DNA from: Bacillus thuringiensis
GTDB taxonomy: Bacteria > Bacillota > Bacilli > Bacillales > Bacillaceae_G
Reading direction: 5' to 3'
Length of the DNA stretch: 64,000 bases
Assembly (NCBI RefSeq): GCF_014932895.1
Contig: NZ_JACYOF010000009.1
Location: 103,578-167,577, forward strand
Below, one piece after another: positions 44,341 through 53,595 of the stretch. The notes under the pieces are model-generated. The model did no database searches and had not been told where the DNA came from. It worked only from the letters and a program-made list of their open reading frames with translations. Positions within the stretch are counted from its first letter, which is position 1. Every line of letters begins with the position of its first letter. The position numbers and the translations under genes were made by a program.

Positions 44341-44395
44341 TTGTTATTTAGATAGTTTACCAACAGTTAAATTTGTTATAAACGAAGCGTAGTAA

Positions 44396-44604
44396 CATGC
44401 ACATTTTAACGTCTTTATATGCTAAGAGAATCTCAAAACTCAATATTGCTTATTTTAATTGAGATTTTGATTTTGAGATAAGTTTTGATACACATTTAAG
44501 GGGATTTCTATGACATTTTAAAATTAAATAAGTCCCTTAGAGTAGTAAAATCAACGTTTTTCGTGTCGAAATTTGCTTAGCGTATGTTTTCGTTAAAATG
44601 TGGG
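44396..44604. mobile_element. Tn3-derived mini-element, about 210 bp
   Basis: Left end GCACATTTTAACGTCTTTAT, ATGCTAAG, GAGAATCTCAAAACTC (like 11935-11990). Inverted right end: GTCGAAATTTGCTTAGCGTA, TGTTTTCGTTAAAATGTGGG, ACCCC. No ORF inside. It abuts the kinase-like gene whose ribosome site starts about 20 bp beyond it. Confidence 0.55.
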
Positions 44605-44634
44605 TGGGACCCCTTTAGTAAAACCGGAGTGGAA

Positions 44635-45297
44635 ATGATGAGTATAAATAGTTTTGTGGGATTGATAAAGGACGAATTATTAAAGGAGATAAGCATAAGA
44701 AGCGAGGATGAATTCGAGCCTATAGTAGTTAAAGATATTCCTAGACTTTGGAAGTGTTTAGGGACAGGTAATTATGCCGCCGTATTTATGCACAAAGAAT
44801 ACAAAGATTGGGTAGTGAAAGTTTACGCGCGAGAAGGAGAAGGAATTGAAAAAGAGTCAGAAGTATACCGAAGAATCGGAAATCATCCTTCTTATTCGAA
44901 GCTTATATATAAAGGAGAAAATTTCATAGTATTGAAACGTTTAAAAGAAATTACCTTATACGATGCTATTCATAAGGGGATTAAAATTCCTAAGCAGGTA
45001 ATCCTTGATATCAATAAAGCTTTAGAGTATGCAAGGGCACAAGGATTAACTCCTTGTGATGTTCACGGGAAAAATGTGATGATGGAAAACGGAAGGGGAT
45101 ATGTAGTCGATGTATCTGATTTCTTAAAAACAAATGAAGATAGTAAGTGGAGAGACCTAGAAAAGGCATATTTTACATTTTATTTGCCTTTCATTTATAA
45201 ATTGCCTTTCCCTGTTAAAATACCGTATTTCATGTTAAACATTGTTAGACGTTCATATAGAAAATATAAGAAACTTAAAAAGAAATTCAAATTGTAA
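44635..45297 (+). CDS. Protein-kinase-like protein
   Basis: Start at ATG 44635 (CGGAGTGG upstream); about 220 residues. Kinase-fold motifs: glycine-rich loop LGTGNYAAVF, Lys in WVVKVYA, catalytic loop CDVHGKNVMM (Asp and Asn present), and metal-binding DVSDF in place of DFG. A basic tail (RRSYRKYKKLKKKF) follows. It resembles the small Ser/Thr or RIO-like kinase family found in the B. cereus group. The native promoter has probably been replaced by the Tn3 mini-element 30 bp upstream. Confidence 0.75.
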   Translation: MMSINSFVGLIKDELLKEISIRSEDEFEPIVVKDIPRLWKCLGTGNYAAVFMHKEYKDWVVKVYAREGEGIEKESEVYRRIGNHPSYSKLIYKGENFIVLKRLKEITLYDAIHKGIKIPKQVILDINKALEYARAQGLTPCDVHGKNVMMENGRGYVVDVSDFLKTNEDSKWRDLEKAYFTFYLPFIYKLPFPVKIPYFMLNIVRRSYRKYKKLKKKFKL

Positions 45298-45349
45298 AAA
45301 GACCACATACTTATCTTTAGGTTAGATAAGTGAACCACTAGTAAACAAA

Positions 45350-45395
45350 AGGACCGTACATTTTAGATATGTTTAATATGTACGGTCCTAATTTT
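45350..45395. terminator. Terminator of the kinase-like gene
   Basis: AGGACCGTACAT pairs perfectly with ATGTACGGTCCT around a 16-nt loop, followed by AATTTTAT. Confidence 0.75.
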
Positions 45396-45396
45396 A

Positions 45397-45760
45397 TAAC
45401 TTCATGAAGTAATCAGTAAGCTTTTCATTTTCTTTTTCACACAATTGCTTATTTTTTTCTTCAAGCTCCTTATTCTTTTTCTCTAACTTTTCAATTCTTC
45501 TTTTAAGAGAAGCGATGCCGGCATTTTGATTGTTCTCGTCCCGTTTAATCCTAGAGTCCACAAATACTTTTATTTCACAAGAAATTGATGCGTTCTTTGA
45601 GCTCTGTATGGTTATACAGTGTGGCTTTACTCACTCCGACTTCCTCTGGCCACACTATTGAAGTGAATTGCTTTAGAGCTCTTGGTTAGACGTTTTATAA
45701 CTTCCTCAACCTTAGCTATAGTTGTCTGTTTCCTTTTTTCGTGTAGCTGTCTTAGCTACT
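45397..45760 (-). pseudogene. Tn554-type TnpC (DUF6262-like) relic
   Basis: Minus-strand pieces in more than one frame: QTTIAKVEEVIKRLTKSSK then HFNSVA; frameshift; EEVGVSKATLYNHTELKERI then a stop; and a coiled-coil tail SLKRRIEKLEKKNKELEEKN ending TDYFMKL. The FNSV-GVSKATLYN-LKERI order is that of TnpC of Tn554-like elements. At least one frameshift and one stop. It abuts a Tn3-type end at 45768. Confidence 0.6.
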
Positions 45761-45767
45761 CTTCACG

Positions 45768-45812
45768 GTCGAAATTTGCTTAGCGTATGTTTTCGTTAAA
45801 ATGTGGGTGGGG
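45768..45812 (-). mobile_element. Tn3-type terminal repeat (GCTAAG type)
   Basis: GGTCGAAATTTGCTTAGCGT, ATGTTTTCGTTAAAATGTGG, GGCCC: almost identical to the right end at 44555-44604. An IS231-like mini-element begins directly after it. Confidence 0.65.
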
Positions 45813-45945
45813 CCCGATCGCTATTAAGCTAAGAAAATACACTTACCTCCAGAACGAAATTTTGCCCTAACTTGTTATAAAAATCCCATTTTTTCGTTTT
45901 GGGGTGGATTTGTTTTCTTAAGTTGATGAGCATGTATAGTGATCA
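45813..45945. mobile_element. IS231-derived mini-element, about 130 bp
   Basis: Left end GATCGCTATTAAGCTAAG; inverted right end GATCACTATACATGCTCATCAACTTAAG. Internal sequence is non-coding and shows limited similarity to the element at 27230-27353. It lies 8 bp from the 3' end of the P450 pseudogene. Confidence 0.6.
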
Positions 45946-45952
45946 CTATCAG

Positions 45953-47191
45953 TTAAAACTTTAGATGCAACTCATCTAATGACCGCATTAGATAATTTTC
46001 ATTCCATTTTATTTGCTCTCTTTCATTTTGCAAATGTATATTGGGAAAATGCTGCAATAATGTAGTGATTGCAATTTTTGCTTCTAAACGTGCAAGTGGT
46101 GCACCCAGACAAAAATGAATACCATGGCCAAATGCGATATGACGATTATTTTTTCTTGTGATATCAAATACATCTGCGTTTTGAAAAACCTTTTCATCAC
46201 GATTGGAAGATGCTAATGATATAATAATTCTATCTTTTGATTGAATATCTTGACCATGTATTGTAAATGGTTTTGTTGCTCAACGTAGAGTAGTTATTTC
46301 AACAGGGCTGTAAAAGCGTAACGTTTCTTCAATAGCTGAATCGATTAAATCAATGTTTTGACGAAGCATTTGTAATTGATCTGGATGCTCCAGCAATGCC
46401 AAGGTCATATTTGTAATTAAATTTACTGTTGTCTCATGTCCAGCAACAATCAACAATGAAATTGTGGAGTATAGCTCCAATACATTTAGCTTCGTTCCTT
46501 CACTCTCTGCTTGTATTAGGGCACTGATTAAATCGTTATCAGGATTTCCCCTTTTTTTATCTACTAAATGTTGTATATATTCAGCGAACTCTCCTAGTTT
46601 TTGTTTATTTTTCTGCATGTCTTCTAACGTATGTGGAGTATCAATAATTGCTTGTGACCAAGCTCTAAATCTGTTTTGGTCTTCATGAGGTATCCCCAAC
46701 ATTTCACTAATCACCAAAATAGGTAAGGGAAAAGCATAATCATTTACCAGTTCCATAGAATGATTATGTTCTATTTTATTTAATAAAGTATCAGCAATAT
46801 GTTGAATTCGGCTTTCAAGTTGTAAAATCATTTGAGGCGTAAATGCTTTTTGCACAAGTAAGCGTAGACGACTATGACTAGGCGGGTCTGAATTCAGCAT
46901 ATGATTTCTTAAAAGCTCTCTACTCTCTAATGAAAAAGGTACATCTACTTCCTCTTGTTTGCTAAATACATTTTCAATATTTTTCATTAATTTTGCATCT
47001 TTTAATAAAGAAATCGCGTCCTCATATCTAGTAATCAACCAACATTGACCCTGTTCTCGCGAAGATAAAGGGTAAACTGGGTAACATGCACGTAATTCCT
47101 TATAAATTTCGTATGCTTCTTGTTTAAATGCGGGGGAAGATAATTGTGCTTCTGTTAATAGTTTGAGATTTAGGTTGTTTTTTGAAATCAT
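45953..47191 (-). pseudogene. Cytochrome P450 with a single in-frame TGA
   Basis: The minus-strand frame of 413 codons is intact except TGA at 46280-46282, apparently a Trp codon (TTLR-stop-ATKPFTI). N-terminal part: NSDPPSHSRLRLLVQKAF, I-helix LIVAGHETTVNLI and K-helix EETLRF. Beyond the stop: RDEKVFQNADVFD and the heme-Cys motif FGHGIHFCLGAPLARLE, to the natural end at HLKF. The product resembles CYP107-type bacterial P450s. The truncated 303-residue product cannot bind heme. The single lesion indicates very recent loss, or stop read-through. Confidence 0.9.
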
Positions 47192-47629
47192 TCATATAAC
47201 CTCCATCTTTATAATTATTTGGGTAACTGCAGCACCTAATTTGCATTATAACCCAATTGATTTCAGTAAAGGTAAGAATATTCCGATAAAATATTACTTT
47301 ACCTGGTGAAATAAAATTAAAAATTTTGGATTTAGACTTTAACATTTCTATTTTTCCAAACACCATAGTACTTTTTAATTAAGTCTTTCTATACAAAATA
47401 ATATAAAATAACATGAAATGTTTGCTAATACAAGTAACCTCTAACGCTTGGATATGCTAATACCATGCTTTTAGAAAGTAGTGTTGCTGAAGTATGATTT
47501 CAAACTTTCTAAAATTTATTCGTTTGCAACAGGAATAATAAAATTGTGATATCATTTTGTTAATTTACAAGAAGGATATTTTTCTTCCAGTGAATACAAA
47601 AATTGAAATTAACTTAGGATGGAGGAACC

Positions 47630-48862
47630 TTGACATATATGAAAAATAAACCTCTTAGAGTTACCTTCGATAGTTTGGAGGAATTTGCTGATATAGTCAG
47701 TGGGATTTTACAATGTCCGATTACTATTGAGGATGTAAATCATCGACTTCTCGCATATAGTACCCATGACGAAAGGACAGATCCAGCGAGAATTGGCACT
47801 ATTATGGGACGTCGTGTACCTGAAAAGGTAATCAATAACCTGTGGAAAGAGGGAATTATTCCTGCTTTATTAAAAAATCGGGAGCCTATTCGTATAAAAA
47901 AGATAGATGATATTGGTCTTGGTGATAGAGTCGCGATATCTATTTGGAACAAAGAAGAAGTTTTAGGATTCATTTGGGCTTTAGAAATTGAAAAATCTTT
48001 AACTGAACAAGACTTTGCCTTGTTAAAAAAATACGCGGAGGCTGTAAAAAGTAAGCTTTTGCAACTTCAAGCCAGAAAAAACAAAAAAGAAGAACGATCA
48101 CAAGAGTTTTTTTGGAAACTACTAACTAATCATATGCAGGTAAACGCAGAAGTTATGGAAAATTTCTACGAGCTCCAAATAACTCCAGCATCTTTATTTA
48201 CTGTCGCCGTATTCCATTTTGAACAAAAGATCACAAATGAAAAAGAGAAACAAATTTCTTATTTGTTAAAAACAAGTCAGCATTTGAAGGTTTTACTTTA
48301 TACCATTGATCGTAATCAATTAATTCTTCTTACTTCATTAGATAATGTAAAACGTCCTTTTCATGAAATCAATGATTTTGCGGATAATTTTGTGAATAAG
48401 ATGGAAAAGCGATATGGCATTAAATCTATCAAACCATCTTTTAGCAGTATATATAGCGACTACCAAAAAATCAGTAAAGCTTACAAAGAGACACTAACTG
48501 TTTTATCTATAAAAGAAAAATTCCCTTCTGATACAGTAAATATTCACAGCTACCAAAACATGGGGATTTATCAATTAATTGATCTTTTACTTGAGAAAAG
48601 AAAACATGAAGAGTATGAAAACCAGGCGTTGCACAAGCTATATGAATATGACAATAAGTATAATTCCAATCTTGTTGAAACGTTGGAAATTTATTTAAAT
48701 AAAGACAGTAATATTAGCGAGGTAGTAAAAGCTTTGAATATTCATGCTAACACACTTAGCTATAGACTTAAGCGTATATATGAAATTAGTGAGATTGATT
48801 TAAAAGATCCAAATCAAAAAATGATTCTGTTCTTGGATCTCAAGTTGAAAAAGTTTATGTAA
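47630..48862 (+). CDS. PucR/CdaR-family regulator, AdeR-like
   Basis: The TTG at 47630 (GGAGG five bases upstream) or ATG 47639 starts a 407-410-residue protein. N-terminal PucR-type sensor (LEEFADIVSGILQCPITIED). Middle GGDEF-like segment of this family. C-terminal helix-turn-helix (ISEVVKALNIHANTLSYRLK, RIYEISEIDL). It lies 130 bp upstream of alanine dehydrogenase on the same strand, as AdeR, the activator of ald, does in B. subtilis; function as Ald activator is inferred from this synteny. Confidence 0.85.
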   Translation: MTYMKNKPLRVTFDSLEEFADIVSGILQCPITIEDVNHRLLAYSTHDERTDPARIGTIMGRRVPEKVINNLWKEGIIPALLKNREPIRIKKIDDIGLGDRVAISIWNKEEVLGFIWALEIEKSLTEQDFALLKKYAEAVKSKLLQLQARKNKKEERSQEFFWKLLTNHMQVNAEVMENFYELQITPASLFTVAVFHFEQKITNEKEKQISYLLKTSQHLKVLLYTIDRNQLILLTSLDNVKRPFHEINDFADNFVNKMEKRYGIKSIKPSFSSIYSDYQKISKAYKETLTVLSIKEKFPSDTVNIHSYQNMGIYQLIDLLLEKRKHEEYENQALHKLYEYDNKYNSNLVETLEIYLNKDSNISEVVKALNIHANTLSYRLKRIYEISEIDLKDPNQKMILFLDLKLKKFM

Positions 48863-48908
48863 CAGCATCCTTTTGTGGAATTCCACAAAAGGATGCTGTA
48901 TTTTTGTT
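48862..48908 (+). terminator. Terminator between regulator and ald
   Basis: ACAGCATCCTTTTGTGGAA and its exact complement with no unpaired centre (48862-48899), then ATTTTTG. It uncouples the regulator from ald. Confidence 0.85.
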
Positions 48909-48990
48909 TTTTTTCAACAATGAAAAGACATTTTTATTACTCTATACTTACAATATGACAGATTAAAGATTAAGTAATGGGGGGAATTTT

Positions 48991-50121
48991 ATGATTATTG
49001 GTGTACCAAAGGAAATAAAAAATAATGAAAATCGCGTCGCACTTACGCCTGCAGGAGTTATTCCATTTGTGACAGCTGGACATAGGGTATTAGTTGAAAC
49101 AAATGCTGGTATTGGTAGTGGTTTTAGAGATGTAGACTATGTATATGCTGGTGCTAAAATCGTTAAAAGTGCGGCTGAGGTATGGAATCACTCAGAGATG
49201 ATTATGAAAGTAAAAGAACCTCTCGCTAGCGAATATATTCACTTTCGTCCAAACTTAATTTTATTCACATACTTACATTTGGCTGCTGAACCTAATTTAG
49301 CTCGGGCCCTTAAAGATAAAGAAGTTACCGCCATCGCATACGAAACAGTAGAAGTAAACCATACACGCCCTCTTCTTACCCCAATGAGTGAGGTAGCTGG
49401 ACGCATGTCTGTACAAATAGGGGCACAATTTCTACAAAAATCAAACGGTGGCCAAGGTATTCTTCTTGCAGGAGTACCTGGTGTAAATCGTGGTAAAATT
49501 GCCATCATCGGTGGAGGTATTGTTGGTACAAACGCTGCGAAAATGGCGATTGGTCTTGGGGCGGACGTAACAATCATTGATTTAAACGCAGACCGTTTGC
49601 GCCAACTAGATGACATTTTCGGTACACAAATCAAAACATTGATGTCCAATCCATTCAATATTGCGGAAACAGTAAAACAAGCAGATCTTTTAATTAGTGC
49701 CGTATTAATTCCTGGTGCTAAAGCTCCTAAGCTTGTCACGGAAGAAATGGTAAAAACCATGAAGCCAGGATCTGTAATCGTGGATGTAGCGATTGATCAA
49801 GGGGGAGCTGTAGAAACATGTGACCATGTAACAACACATGATAACCCAACTTTTGAAAAATATGGAGTGCTTCACTATTCCGTTGCGAACATGCCTGGTG
49901 CAGTTCCAAGAACATCCACTATTGCTTTAACAAATGTAACAATTCCGTATGCACTACAAATTGCTAACAAGGGTGTACAAGCAGCAATATTAGAAAATGA
50001 AGCTTTAAAACTTGGCGTAAATACGTTGAATGGTGAAATTACATGTGAAGTGGTTGCAAGGGAACTCGGTTACAATTTTATCTCCATAGATAATTTTTTG
50101 GGGAAATGCAAACAACTGTGA
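48991..50121 (+). CDS. ald: L-alanine dehydrogenase
   Basis: A 376-residue NAD-dependent enzyme that deaminates L-alanine to pyruvate and ammonia. N-terminal [20 protein letters not shown], substrate-binding MKVKEPL and [13 protein letters not shown] fold [18 protein letters not shown] and [19 protein letters not shown] lies upstream. Its C-terminal residues ([14 protein letters not shown]) look unusual for the family, and an IS605-like fragment begins 9 bp after the stop, so the end may have been altered slightly. It is driven together with the PucR-type regulator upstream. Confidence 0.95.
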   Translation: MIIGVPKEIKNNENRVALTPAGVIPFVTAGHRVLVETNAGIGSGFRDVDYVYAGAKIVKSAAEVWNHSEMIMKVKEPLASEYIHFRPNLILFTYLHLAAEPNLARALKDKEVTAIAYETVEVNHTRPLLTPMSEVAGRMSVQIGAQFLQKSNGGQGILLAGVPGVNRGKIAIIGGGIVGTNAAKMAIGLGADVTIIDLNADRLRQLDDIFGTQIKTLMSNPFNIAETVKQADLLISAVLIPGAKAPKLVTEEMVKTMKPGSVIVDVAIDQGGAVETCDHVTTHDNPTFEKYGVLHYSVANMPGAVPRTSTIALTNVTIPYALQIANKGVQAAILENEALKLGVNTLNGEITCEVVARELGYNFISIDNFLGKCKQL

Positions 50122-50130
50122 CTTATGCAT

Positions 50131-50327
50131 TTGAACTACTCGCCACTTAACGTCCTTACGGACTGTTTGAAGTGGGATATTCCTGCGAACACCGATGTAT
50201 CCACCAGTTATCTTAGCAGGCTCTACCCGTAGTCCCTACGGTGAGAACTGAAGTGTCTTGTATGTTAACTCACCTGGCTTCCTACTTTTAGCTTGGTTTT
50301 CGCAACTTCGGCAAGCATGGGGCGATA
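50131..50327 (-). mobile_element. TnpB-less IS200/IS605-like element, copy 4 (half)
   Basis: Right half only of the 390-bp element: it stops abruptly inside the inner frame at GGCGATA. The RNA-like part is complete. The ACTGGTG/CATCGGT stem keeps pairing by two G-U wobbles, CCACTT/AAGTGG is perfect, and the loop is GTAA. The terminus is GAGTAGTTCAA. It is inserted 9 bp downstream of ald. Confidence 0.7.
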
Positions 50328-50799
50328 TTGTGGCTCTTTTTAGATAAAACATTAGGGGTATTAATTTTAGATTTTTCTTATTCTAAAGTCTAAAGCATTC
50401 CCTCAAGATGCTGGCTTCATATTAGAGAAGAAAATGCACTATCATACTCCCATAAGAAGATTGGATGAATTTATTATCCAATCTTCTTATGTTGCCTTGA
50501 AAATAGGAAAAATATAACCAGAATCGTTCTCATGTTTATTAGAACAGCTCTAAAAATAAATTTAATAGTAAGTTTTTCACTCTATCTACTTTGTGGATGT
50601 TATTTGTAAAGTTCAACGCAGAAATACAAATTACACATTATTGTTGAAGTGCTAATATGATGAATTATTTTAATATGCATTTTGATTCACTAAATTACTA
50701 GTCACTCATCAAAATGTGTTACGTATAGCTGTAATAAAATAAATCAACGTAAAATATACAAATACATTAATGTATGTTGGTAAGAAAGGACGTTCTATC
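50328..50799. other. Intergenic region with a perfect hairpin
   Basis: CATAAGAAGATTGGAT (50451-50466) pairs with its complement (50476-50491); it may be ald's original terminator, now separated from the gene by the element at 50131. Otherwise no feature is recognised. Confidence 0.5.
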
Positions 50800-51612
50800 A
50801 TGAGAAATATTACTAATATACAGCTTATAGTAATTTTAATTACAGTACTTATAGCTGGATATTTTATATTTCAATCAACTACCTCTCCAGCAAAAACTGT
50901 AGCTAAGCAAGAAAATACAGTACAGCTAGCTAGTGAACAACCCAAAACTGAAATTAAGAAAATAGCACCGAAACGTTTTAATGGTCAAGAAAGAAAAGTG
51001 GCTTATCTTACTTTTGATGATGGACCAGGCAAATATACAGCTGAGTTGTTAAACATTTTACAACAAAATGGTGCAAAAGCCACATTCTTCTTAATTGGTA
51101 ATAATGTAAAACAGTTTCCGGAATTAGTAAAACGTGAGACAGAAGAAGGTCATTATGTTGGAATGCATAGTATGACACATGACTTTAAGAAATTATACAC
51201 TAATGGCGAGTATGTGAAAGAAATGAAAGAAGATCAAGGTTTAATAGTAAATATTCTTGGGATATCTCCAACATTAACACGCCCTCCATATGGTTCTATG
51301 CCTGGCTTAAATGAGTCGCTTCGAAATAAAGTGGCAGATGCTGATTTTAAAGTATGGGATTGGACAATTGACTCTTTAGATTGGAAGTATAATAATATGC
51401 CAGTTGATGCTGCATCCGCTCAGATTGCTCAAAATGTATTGGCAGGTGCAACAGGATCACAAGAAGTTATTTTAATGCATGATATTCACCCGCAATCCGT
51501 TGCTGCCGTGCCAGCTATTATAAAGGGATTAAAAGAAAAAGGATATGTACTTGAAGCATATCATGAAGAGGAGCATTTTCCACTGAATTTTTGGCATGAT
51601 AAACGTTTATAA
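50800..51612 (+). CDS. Polysaccharide (peptidoglycan/chitin) deacetylase
   Basis: Start at ATG 50800 (AAGAAAGGA upstream) gives about 270 residues. N-terminal membrane anchor (IQLIVILITVLIAGYFIF). NodB homology domain with YLTFDDGPGKYTAELL (first Asp pair), zinc His in HSMTHD, RPPYGSMPGL, WTIDSLDWKY and the late VILMHDIH. It removes N-acetyl groups from extracellular polysaccharide, probably peptidoglycan. It is co-directional with the YkyA-like gene 20 bp downstream; both act at the wall. Confidence 0.9.
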   Translation: MRNITNIQLIVILITVLIAGYFIFQSTTSPAKTVAKQENTVQLASEQPKTEIKKIAPKRFNGQERKVAYLTFDDGPGKYTAELLNILQQNGAKATFFLIGNNVKQFPELVKRETEEGHYVGMHSMTHDFKKLYTNGEYVKEMKEDQGLIVNILGISPTLTRPPYGSMPGLNESLRNKVADADFKVWDWTIDSLDWKYNNMPVDAASAQIAQNVLAGATGSQEVILMHDIHPQSVAAVPAIIKGLKEKGYVLEAYHEEEHFPLNFWHDKRL

Positions 51613-51632
51613 CACCATAGGAGGGATTGACA

Positions 51633-52298
51633 TTGATTTATAGGAAAGTGGCATTAATAACAATCTTATCAATTGGATTGCTAGGGGGGTGTTTGGGAGC
51701 AAAACCAGAAGAAGAATTATATGTTGCTTTTGAAAATGCAGCAAATCAAGAAAAAACATTATTTGATAATGCAAAAATGTTAGAGAAGTTAGAAACAAGA
51801 GGACAGGAATTGTACAATCAAATTATAGAAGAAGGAAAAGTGTATAACGAGCCAGTAATGCAAAAAATCGAGCAAGCTATTATAGGTATAGATGCACGTG
51901 GAGGATTATTGGAAGATGAAAAAGTGGTACTAGAAAAGGCTCAAAAAGAAGTAACAGCAGTGCATGGTTATATAAATAAAATTGAGGATAAAAAATTACA
52001 AACGCAGGCAAAACAAGTAGAAGAGTCATATAAAAAGCGTTATGACGCTTTTCAGAAAATAAGTGAAAACTATACAAAATCATTGAAGATTGAAAAAGAA
52101 CTTTATGAAAAGTTAAAAGATAAAGATACAAAACTAAAAGAGATTAATGAGACAGTTACAGCTTTTAATATATTGAATGAAGAGATACTAAAAGAAAAAG
52201 AAAAGTTCAATCAATATACAAAAAGCTATAATGTAGGAAAACTAGCATTCTATAAAGAAGCAAAAATTAAATTAAAAGAGATAAAGCAAGAAAAATAA
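51633..52298 (+). CDS. YkyA-like cell-wall-associated lipoprotein
   Basis: A TTG at 51633 (AGGAGGG seven bases upstream) is favoured over TTG 51627. About 221 residues. Lipobox IGLLGGC. The remainder is a long alpha-helical coiled coil rich in Glu and Lys (EKTLFDNAKMLEKLETRGQE, KIEDKKLQTQAKQVEESYKK). This is the layout of the YkyA family of putative cell-wall-binding lipoproteins. It forms an operon with the deacetylase. Confidence 0.85.
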   Translation: MIYRKVALITILSIGLLGGCLGAKPEEELYVAFENAANQEKTLFDNAKMLEKLETRGQELYNQIIEEGKVYNEPVMQKIEQAIIGIDARGGLLEDEKVVLEKAQKEVTAVHGYINKIEDKKLQTQAKQVEESYKKRYDAFQKISENYTKSLKIEKELYEKLKDKDTKLKEINETVTAFNILNEEILKEKEKFNQYTKSYNVGKLAFYKEAKIKLKEIKQEK

Positions 52299-52380
52299 TT
52301 ATCAATTTAAGTATCTTGCCAGCTCATTCCTAATGACAAATCAAAGATCTAAATAGTGTTTCACATCAAGGAGGTTTTTC

Positions 52381-52689
52381 ATGAGGTATGATACTGTTGC
52401 ATTTTTACAACACATACAACAAGATGAAGCAGCGACAGACCAAAAATTAATTTTAAAACGAGTAAATTCAGGTTTAGAGATTATTATGTTTATTACAGGA
52501 GTATTCCTAGTTCTCCCGACTGCTACATTATCCTTCTGGGTATACTTCTTTTATTTTTTAATAAAGGAATATACTGCTAAAACATATCTAATAAAAAACA
52601 TGGATACGGGTGAAAAATTTCGAGTTAATAAACAAGAATTTAAACAATACAAAAACCATTTAAAGAAAAAGATAACTTTAGAAAATTGA
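52381..52689 (+). CDS. Hypothetical membrane protein, 102 aa
   Basis: CAAGGAGG before the ATG. A soluble start (MRYDTVAFLQHIQQDEAATD), one or two hydrophobic segments (LEIIMFITGVFLVLPTATLS, FWVYFFYFLI) and a C-terminal domain with TGEKFRVNKQEFKQY. No family recognised. It is separated from ykyA by 80 bp and may continue the operon. Confidence 0.6.
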   Translation: MRYDTVAFLQHIQQDEAATDQKLILKRVNSGLEIIMFITGVFLVLPTATLSFWVYFFYFLIKEYTAKTYLIKNMDTGEKFRVNKQEFKQYKNHLKKKITLEN

Positions 52690-52951
52690 CAAGTTAGAAG
52701 ATATTTTACTAATAACATTATAAATGATACTTCCTAAACTTAAGTTGATTCATATGTTTTTTGTCCGCTTATCTTACATTAGCCTTATAAATATTTCCCC
52801 TATCTAAAAGTTCTATTCTTTGCATTACTTTTTATATTAAATCGAATAGGACTTTATATGTAAGAATATTGCAAAATGATGATTTCTTGGTGTTATTCTC
52901 TGACTTAATTTATGATGAAACATTTTGCGCATCTTCTCAAAGGAGTCTATT

Positions 52952-53038
52952 ATGAAATATTTTCCACTAATTTTAGTAATTTTATTTTTAATTGTGGCAT
53001 GTACTTGGATTATTTCAGGTTATCGTGCAGATTGTTGA
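52952..53038 (+). CDS. Hydrophobic micropeptide, 28 aa
   Basis: AAAGGAG, seven bases, then ATG encodes MKYFPLILVILFLIVACTWI and eight more residues: one membrane helix with a Cys and a polar tail (SGYRADC). Similar lone hydrophobic peptides occur as sporulation or membrane-stress micropeptides and type I toxins; no antisense RNA was identified. It lies just before an IS605-like element. Confidence 0.45.
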   Translation: MKYFPLILVILFLIVACTWIISGYRADC

Positions 53039-53124
53039 AGGAAAGCGCACTTTGGGGTGTCTATTCTTTATATATACTATCTTTTATCGCATTTACGTTT
53101 CAAAAGGTTAAAGGATGGATGTAG

Positions 53125-53465
53125 TGAACTACTCGCCACTTAGCAAAGCTTGAAGTGGGAGCTTCTCAGTTCCAAGACGAAAGCAACCTTTCGTCTCCCT
53201 GAGCGTTACTTCGGGGTGTTCCACCCCTAGATGTCCAACGATTGGATGCTCTCTGGGTACGGTTGATATTTTACGCAGGAACCGAATGGCTTGGTTTTCG
53301 CATTCTATTTTCTTCCTGCAACCTCCTATATGAAGTTATCAAAGAACTTCATATAACTAGTTTATCAAACGTTTTTGGCTATGCCAAACCGAAATTCATC
53401 TCCCACCTACCGTTTGGCTATCGTCCCTCACACGCTTAAGGAAGGAGAATTCTTCCGGTACATTC
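53125..53465 (-). mobile_element. TnpB-less IS200/IS605-like element, copy 5 (divergent)
   Basis: Same ends as copies 1-4 (left AGAATTCTCCTTCCTTAAGC, GTGGGAGATGAA; right CTCCCACTTCAAGC, AAGTGGCGAGTAGTTCA) but mostly different sequence between. The RNA fold has the same topology: CTCAG/CTGAG closing a GACGAAAG/CTTTCGTC hairpin, then CCACTT/AAGTGG enclosing a short AGC/GCT hairpin. An AGGGGTGG/CACCCC hairpin lies to the left. The inner Cys-pair frame is absent. Confidence 0.65.
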
Positions 53466-53558
53466 ATTAAAATCTACAGTTTATTTTCGTCGTATACGTA
53501 CCGTATTTATGAATAATTTCAGTGTATACAATGAAATTATTTTTAGCACCAGAACGGA

Positions 53559-53594
53559 AAAAAGCTGCTGTCCTATTGAGACAACAGCTTTTTC
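53559..53594 (-). terminator. Terminator of the permease gene
   Basis: AAAAAGCTGCTGTC pairs with GACAACAGCTTTTT (one mismatch), right behind the stop codon of the minus-strand permease. Confidence 0.8.
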
Positions 53595-53595
53595 A

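Noticed and set aside
50656-50694. Possible PlcR box around TATGCATTTTGATTCA
   Set aside because: Right half does not match TNCATA and no leader sequence follows.
52912-53124. 70-codon frame over the 28-aa peptide gene
   Set aside because: No ribosome site, whereas AAAGGAG precedes the shorter hydrophobic peptide in another frame.
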